Positions 9,881 to 18,845 of a stretch of DNA of 26,195 nucleotides are shown one piece after another. The notes under the pieces were generated by a model. That model did no database searches and was not told the DNA's origin. It saw only the letters and a program-made list of their open reading frames with translations. Origin of the DNA: Chara braunii (lineage: Eukaryota; Streptophyta; Charophyceae; Charales; Characeae); the NCBI GenBank assembly GCA_003427395.1, contig BFEA01000014.1, positions 4,368,776-4,394,970 of the forward strand, in the 5' to 3' direction. Each line of letters starts with the position of its first letter. Position 1 is the first letter of the stretch. Position numbers and translations under genes: made by a program.

Positions 9881-11820
9881 CTAAGGGCTGCGAATTACCT
9901 CGTCTATATTTCATGTGTAGGCTGTCCATCAGCAAGTTCGCCACTTCTTGCAGACCCAGCTCAGGTGAAAAGTTGTCCTGGTCTGAGTGTGCGTCTGTCA
10001 TCTCTACCTCCGGGGGAGTGGGTGAGGGAGGAGGAGGGGGTGAGGCCCCATGGATTTTTCATATTTCCATTGGCGTTGGGCCGAAAGAATCCTCGAATGA
10101 GTCCTTCGTACACTTGGTTTTCCGGTGTGGGGTCACCACGGTCTTCCTGTCCTCCCTTTGGGGCTGCCGAAGTATCCTTTGTTTGGTGCGGAGTGTTGGT
10201 TATATCAGACTTCTTATTTTTGAGCCTCAATTCCTTTTGTTGTCCTAGACCTCCTAGTTGATCAATCAACACCTTCCCAGTTGGCAAGTATTCCATAGTT
10301 GTCGGCCCCAAACCTTGTTTTTTATGTTTCTCGTACGCTTGCTTGGGTGACATGTTTGGATGCATGTTCCTTCCTTGGGGTGGCAACAATTTGGGATCAG
10401 ACATCTTTGTTTCTGGTTCCTTATTGAAAGGGGGGTCTTTTCAGACTTCTTGATCTTTTTGAGGTGGGGGGATTCAATCATTGGTTTGCCTGGTGGTCCT
10501 GCATGGATCCCCATGTCCTTCCCAACTCTAGCCTTTGACTTGGCCTGGGGGTCTTTTCAAACTTCTTGATCTCCTTTTGAGGTGGGGGGATCCAATCATT
10601 GGCTGGCCTGGTGGCCCTGCATGGATCCCCACGTCTTTCCCAACTCTAGCCTTTGACTTGGCCTTTGGAGTCAGAATCCTCAAGATACACCCACCCCTCG
10701 TGACCCGGGTCCACTGTATACAATCTATTGGGTCTGCGAAGATCCCGTTGGAGGTGACCTGTTGTAGGGCCCCTTTTTTGGGGTGCCGGGGGCTGGCTGA
10801 TTCTGTGCACAGGTGCCCGTACGCCCTGCATTTGAAGCACCAAGCTCTAAACTTATGCCCTGTGTGGATTTAATAGATCTTTCATCCCATCCTGAAGAGA
10901 ACAATGTCATCTATGGAGAAAGGATGGTCTTTGGGAAGGTCCAATGCCAACATTATATAGTTGTCGAGTTTTGCCACGTAGGAGGGGAGAGGGTCAATGA
11001 AGTCTACGATGTTGTACTGTTGTCCAAAATCGTAAACAAAGGCGGTCTGCACCTCAATCGGGATATGTCTCAGCTCTACCCAGAAAAAATATTTCATCAG
11101 TTGTTCCCTTTTCTCTTATGGGCTCTATTTCTTTGGTTGCCACGGGTAGATACGCACATCTGATCTCTCCCATCTGATGTTCTTCCATCCATCCATCTTT
11201 TATTTGTCCTGGGTGAAGAGACTGAGAACTGTGAATACTATTGATGAGAGGGGTTGAATTTAGAAGAACTCTTGAACCGCCTCGATGCTGCCTTTCATCT
11301 CTTCGAGTTGTCCACATATCCACCTTATTTTATCATTGACTGATTTCTGAGCCTCCCCATGGAACAACCAGTTGCTTGCGTGCTTAATATAGATGTTGTC
11401 CCTTGCTTCCAGTTTGTCCGTAGGATATGTTTTCATCATCGTTTTTCTTCCTCCTTGATACACCACTTAATTTTTCTGAAGGGAAGAGAAAAATTGTGAG
11501 AAAGTACGCTATAGCGGATGAGAGGTTACAGAGAAGAACATTCAACACCTCAATCTTTCCTTGTTGGTCCCCTGAGGAGTCTTGTTTGATGGATAGGGTT
11601 TTCTCCTTAATTATGTTCATGACACGTCGTGCCCATGAGGCTTGCATTTCTCTGGAGAGATACTTGGCTGACTTGTCGTTCGTTCGCTTTCTGCACTTTC
11701 ACTTAAACTCCTTTTTCCGCTGGGTCCTTCCGTCTGTTTGATTCTTCCCTTTCCTCCTACAGACAGTTCCGCCAAGCTCACTCCAGGTCTCACCGATGCC
11801 AATCGTAGTTGTTGTCTCAA
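9881..11820 (-). pseudogene. LINE ORF1, N-terminal part (DUF4283-like plus zinc knuckle)
   Basis: ORF1 of plant LINEs encodes an RNA-binding chaperone-like protein. Several frames are joined by frameshifts. A basic, Ser-rich N-terminus occupies 11820-11617. A segment at 11097-10882 begins YFFWVELRHIPIEV and ends with NYIMLALDLPKD, resembling DUF4283: an aromatic W-V-x-L-x-x-(I/L)-P start and an acidic/aliphatic strand. A zinc knuckle, CFKCRAYGHLC, follows at 10839-10807. Its first three ligands have the usual CX2CX4H spacing but the last Cys is one residue after His rather than five, so the knuckle is degenerate. A charged, Pro-rich tail continues to about 9960. Frameshifts and a stop just before the knuckle make it non-functional. 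Confidence 0.75.
10431..10664. repeat. 116-118 bp tandem duplication inside ORF1
   Basis: 10431-10546 and 10547-10664 share GGGGGTCTTTTCA(G/A)ACTTC, GAGGTGGGGGGAT(T/C)CAATCA, CCTGCATGGATCCCCA and CCCAACTCTAGCCTTTGACT. Copies differ by few substitutions and a small indel. The period is not a multiple of three, so the duplication itself changes the reading frame of ORF1. Confidence 0.93.
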
Positions 11821-12235
11821 CTTGTCTGGTCCTTCACCTGTTGATTTTCAATCGCATTTTCGTTCTTCTGCAAGGTGAGCACAATTCTTCTGTTTTTTAA
11901 GTTTCTCTCCCTCATGCACTCTTGATCTGCCAATGGTTTATCCTGCTACGAGACTCAGCTTTGTCTCATCGCCTAACTTCTTCTTCCTCTTCAGGTCACC
12001 TTTCCACCTAAGTCTCGCCGATGCCAATCAATGTTGTTGTTCGGTTCTACACCCATTGTTGTTGTTTCGAACTAACTTCTCTTTTCTTGGTAGGATTACC
12101 ACTGTACTTCCGTTTTTTCAGGTTTCACTCCCTCGTGCACTTCGGTTCTGCCAATGGCTTACCCCACTGCGACTCCTCAGCCACTTGCTGATGTCGGCAT
12201 TTTTCTTCTCCCTTGCTACGTGTCGAGGAACGTAG
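11785..12235 (-). repeat. LINE 5' tandem monomers, about 223 bp, two copies
   Basis: TCTC(A/G)CCGATGCCAATC occurs at 11788 and 12013, and TTTC(T/A)CTCCCTC(A/G)TGCAC at 11902 and 12123, followed each time by CTGCCAATGG(T/C)TTA. Spacing is 221-225 bp. On the minus strand these units lie upstream of ORF1, the place where some mammalian L1 families carry promoter monomers. A promoter role here is inference only. Confidence 0.75.
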
Positions 12236-12489
12236 CAGATATGGAGTCTTACGTGGAACCCCCTGCCCCGATGGTTGCACCAGACGAAGTCAGTTTGTCA
12301 CCGCCTTCCTGGGTCGGACCGAATTCCACGTCAGCCTGTGACGTGGCACGACCCAGCACCATAGTTCCTCCGCGTGTGCGCTAAACGTCGTTCACGGGGC
12401 AACCATCTTGTCGCTCTCCTTGTCATCCAGCCTCCATCCACCTCCTGTCGTCGAGCATTCATTCATCTCTGAGAAGGGAACTCGTCGAG
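12236..12489. other. Unassigned spacer between the LINE and the G1 5' LTR
   Basis: About 250 bp containing short frames in both strands and GACGTGGCACGACCCAG-type GC-rich sequence. I see no domain, promoter or repeat that I can name. If the G1 LTR really begins earlier than 12490, part of this belongs to it. Confidence 0.4.
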
Positions 12490-13510
12490 TGCCTGCCCTA
12501 AGTGAAGGCGGGCCTGAATATTCGTTAGAGGCCAAAAAATCGACACTTCCATATGTGGGTATTCAGGCTCTTGCAGCATGCCAGTTGGTTGAGTAGACGC
12601 GTGAGCCTCACTAAGTTGCGTCGTACAGTTGGCCCAGGCCTTGATACTTGCGCTTGGGCACATACACACAAAGCAAGGCCGATACATTGAGAAGCACGCC
12701 ATCAGCCCATGCAAAAACAATATTGTCGACGCACCTACCTGGGAGCCCTGCACAGATGCAACAAACCGCCCAAGTCTAGAGACTCAGGCCGTGCCGAACT
12801 GTAAAGGGGCCCACGCCCTCAATTGTAGCCTCGGGCCTGGATGCAGGGACTGCGGCCCAACCGGAAGCTACTGGAAACTTCCAGCCAGGCCACATGCAGC
12901 ATCCAAGAGGCTGCCACTTCTATATAGGAAGTAAGGCAGCCCAGGCGAGGCATTCTGGCCTGTGCCGGCAATGCGGAAGTGCTGTCGTGCTACTGCTTGA
13001 TGCTGTGCTGCAGCCAAGGGCACTGATGGGGCGCGTAGAGGTGAAGTGGGGCGCTGCAGGGCAGTGGGATGCAAGCAGCCATAGCCGGGCTGCTGGGCGC
13101 CAGGGGGTAAGAGGGCGATCTGGTGATCTTCAGGGAAGGAGGCGAAGTGTGGGGTGTCAAGGTCTCATGAGGGTGACGAGATATGTACCTGATGCACGAA
13201 GAAAGGTCGGCTATGGTGTTGAGTCTGTTGACACCATATACATTGATCTTCGAGAGTCGAAGTGAGCCTGCTGTGTGAGCACGATTGTAGGTAGGATAGT
13301 CTAGTAGAGTAGGTTGGGCGTTGGACACCAAACAGAGAGGAGCAACTTTGGATACTTTGTTGGTGTGGCCTACGGGCTTGAACATTGGCTCATTACTTCA
13401 TTGTATTGCTCTATTTGGATGGAATCTCGGTGCAGTTGTGCTTTCTGCTTACATCTGTGTGATTTCGCAACTTGTTTTTTTGTATATCGTTCACACTCAT
13501 ATTCCCTGCA
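12490..13510 (+). mobile_element. G1 5' LTR, about 1021 bp
   Basis: It starts TGCCTGCCCTAAG and ends CCCTGCA, so the ends are TGC...GCA as expected of an LTR, and the PBS follows three bases later. Its first 25 bases and the following 300 match the two separated parts of the 3' LTR. The start is not certain, because a strong polypurine tract with TG at 20576 would place the 3' LTR start 72 bases earlier, and no matching sequence is seen upstream of 12490. Frames inside it (for example 12894-13265) are not genes. Confidence 0.75.
12921..12928 (+). promoter_or_regulatory. Possible TATA box of the G1 LTR promoter
   Basis: TATATAGG lies 431 bases into the LTR, a reasonable position for the U3/R promoter. 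There is no independent evidence such as a mapped start site. The second LTR copy is cut off by the window end before this point, so conservation cannot be checked here. Confidence 0.4.
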
Positions 13511-13513
13511 ATT

Positions 13514-13524
13514 TGGTATCAGAG
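13514..13524 (+). promoter_or_regulatory. G1 primer-binding site
   Basis: TGGTATCAGAG, complementary to the 3' end of plant initiator tRNA-Met, three bases after the LTR end CTGCA. This fixes both the LTR end and the plus orientation of G1. Confidence 0.9.
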
Positions 13525-14905
13525 TTGGTTCATGATCGCCGCTTACCTGGCGCTGGCGACATTGGTACTTGGTGCGCTGACGATGCTTCGTGTGCAGTAA
13601 GGATACTTTGGCAATGGCCTGTTATAGTGGAGCTCGGGTGGGGAGGCCAGTCGCTGGAAGGTTGTGGCGACAGCGTGGGAGCTGTGGTGACAATGGGTGC
13701 ATGTATGATAATGAGAGTAAGTTGACGTGACATTTTGGCTGAGGTGGCACAACATTGTGTTGTGGGTGGTACCGAGGCTATTGACCGGTCATTGAAATGC
13801 ACTTCGACCCAATTGGTGAGAAATCTGTGGTTGGGAGCAGCTATCTCCATGTACGTTGTTCACATTTCTTATCTACCCTCTCAATCTCTTCTTACCATGA
13901 GGAAGTGAGTCCAACTTGAGTGTCCTCTTTTTGGTAAGGAGTCGTGTGCGCTCTATCTTGAGAGACGACATTCTTACCCGGTGGCGCATTTGGCAGGAGA
14001 GGGCGGTGCCTCTGAAGGGCCCTGGTCGAAGTACGGGTCACAGTCACCATGCCAACCCATGAGAGTAGTACACGCAGGGTATGATGCTTTGTCCATTAAG
14101 GCTCTTTGTTGTGTTGATAGAAGGGGTGTGCGGACTGACCAGTCCTAAGCAGACGCTCCCAGACCGTCTATAAATATTTCTGGTTGGGGTCTGAATTGTC
14201 CACTAGCTGTGCTTGTAGTCCTGATTGTGATGTTAAATAATTCCTGAGGACTCTCGGAGGCTGTCCTTAAATTGCCTCTTGATCAGCCAGATCAGTTAGA
14301 TGTAAGGCTCGTTGCACACGAGGGTAAACAATGGGCAGACTGGTCATAAGCATACTTCTTGGGCAAAGGGGTGGGCCGTTGTTGCACACCTCAGACACTG
14401 CCGCTTGATGATGCTCACAGGTATGTTGGATACAGGGGAAGGGGATTCCAATTGAGAACTCAATTGTACATCACTATCATACCCATTGTATATATATCTG
14501 CTCAGAGTAGTTTATTTTTATTTTGATTAGTTGGTTGACAGACTGCTAACGGAGTAGGAATGTAATCTACCATAGTCAATTCTTCTCAAAAGCTTTTGTG
14601 CAGAACTAATCCGGATAAAGGTAGATTATGTGTACATTCTGATGTTGTTGATGGCGCTTGACCAGTAGTCTAGGTAACTCGCCGGATATTAATTTATTTA
14701 AATTATTTTTAGAACCGGTCAGACGCATGATGTGGTAGGTCTAGAGAGGACATTAGTGCAGACCGGTCAGACGCATGATGTGGTAGGTCCAGAGAGGACA
14801 TTAGTGCAGACTAAGTCTGCCTAACCGATGAGCTGATCGAAGTGTGGTGAAGATACATCTGATGATAGGAGGCTGACACGAAGGGATACCGGTAGGATAC
14901 CCTTA
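13525..14905 (+). other. G1 untranslated leader
   Basis: About 1.4 kb between PBS and gag without a recognised domain. It contains a TATAAATA at 14169-14176, a TATATATAT near 14488, and the 48-bp duplication described separately. A short minus-strand frame (13530-13850) is not supported by anything. Confidence 0.6.
14714..14809. repeat. 48-bp tandem duplication in the G1 leader
   Basis: Copies at 14714-14761 and 14762-14809 begin ACCGGTCAGACGCATGATG and differ at one position. The near identity means the duplication is much younger than the decay of the coding regions. Confidence 0.97.
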
Positions 14906-16625
14906 GTGTTCGAGGTCCTACTACCAGGAGACGAAAAGAGACTAAGGGTCGAAGCCAGGGCCCGTAATCTAGAGACTGCGAGAGAAGCAACAATGATTGT
15001 AGAATGGGCGTTGGCAGCACCAGCAGCTAGTGCAGTAGCTATGTCTACCTCTACAACAACATCTATTACGACCTCAATTGGTCAACAGACCATCTCGCAT
15101 GTTATCTCCGGTACGTCAGAAGCTAGCACTAGTCAGATGGCGTGCTCGCAGTTCAGCTCGCCGCCTCCACGCACCTGAGAGCAGATGGAGCTCCAAGAAG
15201 TAGAGAGGATCTGCATAAGGCTACCAGAGGAACTTAGAAAGGTTACTGAAAGAGAAAAAGAAATTAGAAATAGGAGTATCAGACAAGGGAGCAGAGAGGC
15301 AGACAAAGTTGCATTAAAGGGTTTAGATGACTTTACCCTGGAGAATAACATGCAAGTTGTCAAGGCGAGCATCTTGTCCATGCACGGATACATGGACAGC
15401 AAACTGGATGCAATCCAGGACACCCTGGACCAGATTCCGAACGTCATACAAAGGCCATGAGCCAGCCCAGCAGCTTTGCCATCGCTGTCATTCTCAGTGA
15501 TGACAGGCCCCTATGCTGCTCAGTCCGGATCAACACCAAGCGGTACTACAGCAGCAACCCTATCTCACACTATTACTTCTTCATCTTCTGGTCCAACGAC
15601 CGGGGCCACACCACACCCGCCACATGTCCCGTCAGCGGGACAACAATTGCCTTGGTATCCCAAAACCCCCCGAAACCACCTCTAACCTTCTCAGGAGACA
15701 AGAAGGATGAAACTCTCAACACGTGGTTGAGAACGGTGCCAGTATGGGTAAGGGCAAAGAGGACATTGGTAGAGGAGGAGGTGGTAACTGTTGCATCCTA
15801 TTTAGAGGTTTCAACAACTCGCTGACTCAATGGATTGGTAGCTTTAAAGAGATTCGGCAAAAAATGGGTGATTGGGCACAAACCCACACCTAGAAAGCTT
15901 TATGGATTTAGTGGAAGCACATTGACACAACCCTCAACAGGCATAGATTGCCACTGATGGGCTATTAAGGCTTGATGCTAGGAAATACAAGTTAGTGAGA
16001 GAGCTTACCACAACCGTAGAGCGGTTGATTGTCGTCCCACAGGTGGAGTTTAATCCACAGGTCTTATTAACCATGTTCCTAAGATGTATTCCCACATACA
16101 TCAAGAACTTACTGGTCAGCGAGGCTCGAATAGAGTAACACACATTTGAGACATTCAGTAACTTAAAGAAGACCCTAGACTTAGAGACTACTCTGGGTGG
16201 AGCTCAAACCCCCCTCTACGGACAAAAGAAAAAAGAAGGCCCCACAAAAATGGAAGAAGAAGGGCAGTCGATTGATGATGGTTGATTCTGACGGGAATCA
16301 AACTGAGATCGATGTTGTTTCTGAGCTTGTGGAGGGATCAGAGTTAGATGGCGAGGATAGTGCTGAGGGCAACCTTGCCGCAGTAGTCAAGACTAAGGTA
16401 GGTGGCCGCGGCAAGGGCGGTCAACAAAGGAGTCAGGGACAAGCTGCTAACCCAAACAAAATAGTTGTTTGGGTTAGAGTAGGTTTGGATCAAGAAGTGT
16501 GGCGGGACCGTTGGCAGCGTGGGGCTTGCATAAAATGCGGCGAGTATGACCATCAACAGTTCAAATGCAAGAATGAGAAGGTTTCGCAGAAGATCCTGCC
16601 TAAGGGTGAGTATCCTTCTTCTTAG
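14906..16625 (+). pseudogene. G1 gag polyprotein (broken)
   Basis: Gag forms the particle that packages the element's RNA. One frame runs 14906-15460, broken only by TGA at 15176-15178. It holds a Thr/Ser-rich stretch and then a charged, helical, coiled-coil-like part with EVERICIRLPEELRKVTERE. The next frame overlaps at 15457 (ATGA) and ends in a capsid-like segment: PPLTFSGDKKDETLNTWL then VRAKRTLVEEEVVTVASYLE. Another shift leads to LDARKYKLVRELTTTVERL near 15972. The last frame (16197-16625) is Lys-rich and carries a perfect CX2CX4HX4C zinc knuckle, CIKCGEYDHQQFKC (16527-16568). The first recorded start is GTG, so the true N-terminus is uncertain. Several stops and shifts make it a pseudogene. 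Confidence 0.88.
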
Positions 16626-17232
16626 TCTGGGGCCTCTACGAGCTCCAGTTCGGGAAACACTTACAGACAGTAGAAGTCGTAGGCTTGTAGCTACTTCTAC
16701 TGTCATTGAAGCGGGTGATGTACCCTCCCCGTTTCAAGAGTTGGCTGAAGCTATTGGTTCCTTAGTCACCCCGCAGACGCATCCGGACCAAACTATACTC
16801 TGTACATTGGATGTGACTGAAGCCTTAGAGGACCTTCAAGGTGAGTGGTCGACAAGGAACCCTCGTGAGTCCTCGGTGGCACTAAGTAGAGGTCCTAGAA
16901 AGGAGCACTTCGTTGTGTAAGTCGGTGTGGGTGGTCTCAAGTGCGGCGCCTGCGGAGACATTGGCTCTACGCGAAACTTCATAAGTCACGACTGCGTTGA
17001 GAGACTACGCCTGAAGGACCGGGTGCAGTGCCTTAGTAGACCGGTAACATCTACTTTGGTGGAAGACTATGTGAAGGACGTGGTTTGCACTTTCTCCTAC
17101 CTAGGAGGAGAATTAAGTCATAAGATATCATTTCTGGTGAGCGACAATTTGCCTTTCGACATGTTGTTGGGCATGTACTACCTCGAGGTTGCCAAGCCCC
17201 AGTTTGACTGGGACATGAAGGTGTTAAAGTAG
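16626..17232 (+). pseudogene. G1 aspartic protease (broken)
   Basis: The retropepsin would cleave the Gag-Pol polyprotein. After the zinc knuckle, the frame containing 16546-16920 meets TAA at 16918 and continues in the same frame to TAG at 17230. The active-site region reads CGACGDIGSTRNFISHDC (near 16942-16995), where gypsy proteases have D-(T/S)-G followed by (S/A)-T-x-x-F-I. Here the triad is D-I-G. The second landmark, LPFDMLLGMYYLEVAKPQFD near 17150-17205, matches the usual (D)-(V/M)-(I/L)-LG-M-x-(W/Y)-L segment. The altered triad and stops argue against activity. Identity as the protease is clear from order and both motifs. Confidence 0.87.
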
Positions 17233-17235
17233 GAG

Positions 17236-18185
17236 TTGTCTGATGGGAGGACCGTCATCCTGACCAAGTATAAAGCCAGTAGGTTAATAGACTCCTTTAG
17301 GTGCTTGTGCGCACCTACATTCTACAACTATTATAAACAGAATCAAGAGGAAGGTATGTACTTAGTTTATGTCTCTGAGAAAGGGGAGGCCGTTAAAACA
17401 CCACCAGAGATAGAGACCATCGTCACTAAGTACCCCGATCTATTTGAGCAGCCTACCAAAGTCGTAGACAGGGAGGTTATCTATGTCATAGAGATCATCC
17501 CAGGTAGCAAGACACCTAAAGGGAGAATCTATATGATGGCTCCGATCGAGTTGGACGAGCTCCGACGACAACTGAAAGAACTCATAAAGAAGGGTTGGAT
17601 TCGGCCTAGCACCTCCCCCTTTGGCTCACCCGTCTTATTTATTCCAAAGAAAGGGGGAACACTAAGGATGGGCATTGATTATAGAGGCCGCAATGCCATC
17701 ACCGTTAAGAATGCAGAGCCTCTACCACGCATTGACGACCTACTGGATAGGGTGCAGGGGTGTAAGTATTATACAAAGATTGACTTAAAATCTGGCTACC
17801 ATAGATTGCCATAATACCAGAGGACCAGCACAAAACTGCATTTCAAACTACGTACGGTCTGTACGAGTTTGTGGTGATGTCTTTTGGCCTTTGGTGGTGA
17901 TGCCCTTTGGCCTTTGCAATGCGTTAGGTACATTCCAACACGCCATGAATATGATTTTCCATGACCACTTAGATAAGTTCGTTGTCGTGTACCTCAACAA
18001 CATGCTTATCTTTAGGAAGACTGTCGAGGAACATGCTCAACATGTCGACAAAGTACTTTCACAAGTATAATATGAAAGCAGAGAAATGCGAGTTCGGACG
18101 CACTCGAATCGTGTGCTTGGATCATGAAGTATCCATGGACGGGATTAAGCCCGAAGATGCAAAGGTGGCTAGCATATGTGACTGA
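17236..18185 (+). pseudogene. G1 reverse transcriptase (broken, catalytic motif YLNN)
   Basis: This domain would copy element RNA into DNA. The frame 17236-17814 continues the protease frame after one stop. It holds ELIKKGWIRPSTSPFGSPVL, FIPKKGGTLRMGIDYRGRN, PLPRIDDLL and the motif A segment KIDLKSGYHR (near 17778-17808), all typical of Ty3/gypsy RT. A one-base frame change near 17808 and the 23-bp duplication at 17870-17915 follow. The catalytic YxDD position reads YLNN (17990-18001). The next part, AEKCEFGRTRIVCLDHEVS, is in another frame, and TGA at 18183 replaces the Trp of the conserved D-W-P-x-P. Function is lost. Confidence 0.95.
17870..17915. repeat. 23-bp tandem duplication over the RT 'MPFGL' region
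   Basis: 17870-17892 and 17893-17915 share GGTGATG(T/C)C(T/C)TTTGGCCTTT. Twenty-three is not a multiple of three, so the second copy shifts the RT frame. The conserved MPFGLxNA motif is doubled at DNA level. Confidence 0.92.
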
Positions 18186-18845
18186 CCACGACCCCAGTCT
18201 GTGACTGAGGTAAGATCATTCTTAGGAATGTGTGGTTATTACTGCAATTTCGTGAAGAATTATAGCATGATCACATCTCCCTTGACTGACTCTAACTCGA
18301 CGTGATATGCCATGGAACTGGACCGACGAGTGTGAGGTAACTTTCAAGCATTTGAAGCGTGCACTCACACACCATGAAGTTCTCATGGTACCCGACCCAC
18401 AAAGGTCATTCGTTGTAACCACTGATGCAGAAAGGGAAAAAGTTGGCGCAGTGCTGGCTTAGCAGGAAGGGAAAAAGTTGAGACCGGTCGAGTATATGAG
18501 TAAAACAATGCCATCAAAAAAGTTGGAAAAGTCCACGTACGAGAGGGAACTCTACGCTCTCTACAAGGCACTTGTTCACCGGAGGCATTATCTGTTAGGA
18601 AGGTTTTTCTATTTGAGAACTGACCGTTAGACCCTCAAGTGAATCAAGACCCAACCAGTTCTCTCTGATGCACTCAAAAGCTAGATTGAAGTCATCGATC
18701 AGTACGACTTCAAACTAGACTATGTGAAGGGAGAATACAACAAGGTTGCAAATGTGTTGTCTCGTAGGGCAGATTACCTAGGTGCACTAATTTCTAACTT
18801 TGGCTTATCTGAGGACGTTACTCGATCTTTGGGGGAAGCCTAAAA
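18186..18845 (+). pseudogene. G1 RNase H domain (broken)
   Basis: RNase H removes the RNA strand after first-strand synthesis. The connection segment EVRSFLGMCGYYCNFVKNYS begins near 18208 and is followed by PLTD. The RNase H core has SFVVTTDAE (near 18407-18431), STYERELYALYKAL (near 18535) and LRTDR (near 18615), which supply the three usual acidic positions D, E and D. VIDQYDFKLDYVKGEYNKVA and VLSRR near 18690-18770 close the domain with the family's NxVADxLSRR-like ending. Stops at 18460 (TAG), 18628 (TAG), 18640 (TGA), 18682 (TAG) and 18841 (TAA) interrupt it. Confidence 0.92.

Larger units (their letters stand above)
3631..12235 (-). mobile_element. Decayed LINE (APE endonuclease plus RT type), minus strand
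   Basis: From right to left there are tandem 5' repeats, an ORF1 with a DUF4283-like segment and zinc knuckle, an APE-type endonuclease, a non-LTR reverse transcriptase and a C-terminal domain. This order is that of L1-like plant LINEs. Every domain is broken by frameshifts or stops. A repeat block at about 8885-9880 interrupts ORF1. The 3' end is uncertain: coding similarity stops near 4000 and the T-rich run at 3631-3666 (poly(A) on the minus strand) may be the tail. No target-site duplication was identified. Confidence 0.85.

Noticed and set aside
9412-10248. 278-codon plus-strand frame
   Set aside because: It crosses the 206-bp repeat, the 49-bp duplication and antisense LINE ORF1, with no domain of its own.
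12463-12753. Minus-strand frame repeated at 25828-26043, suggesting a conserved protein
   Set aside because: The conservation is explained by the two being copies of one LTR; the frame has no domain and runs against the element.
13530-13850. Minus-strand frame of 106 codons, His/Pro/Thr-rich
   Set aside because: It lies in the G1 leader, is antisense, and is not supported by any motif.
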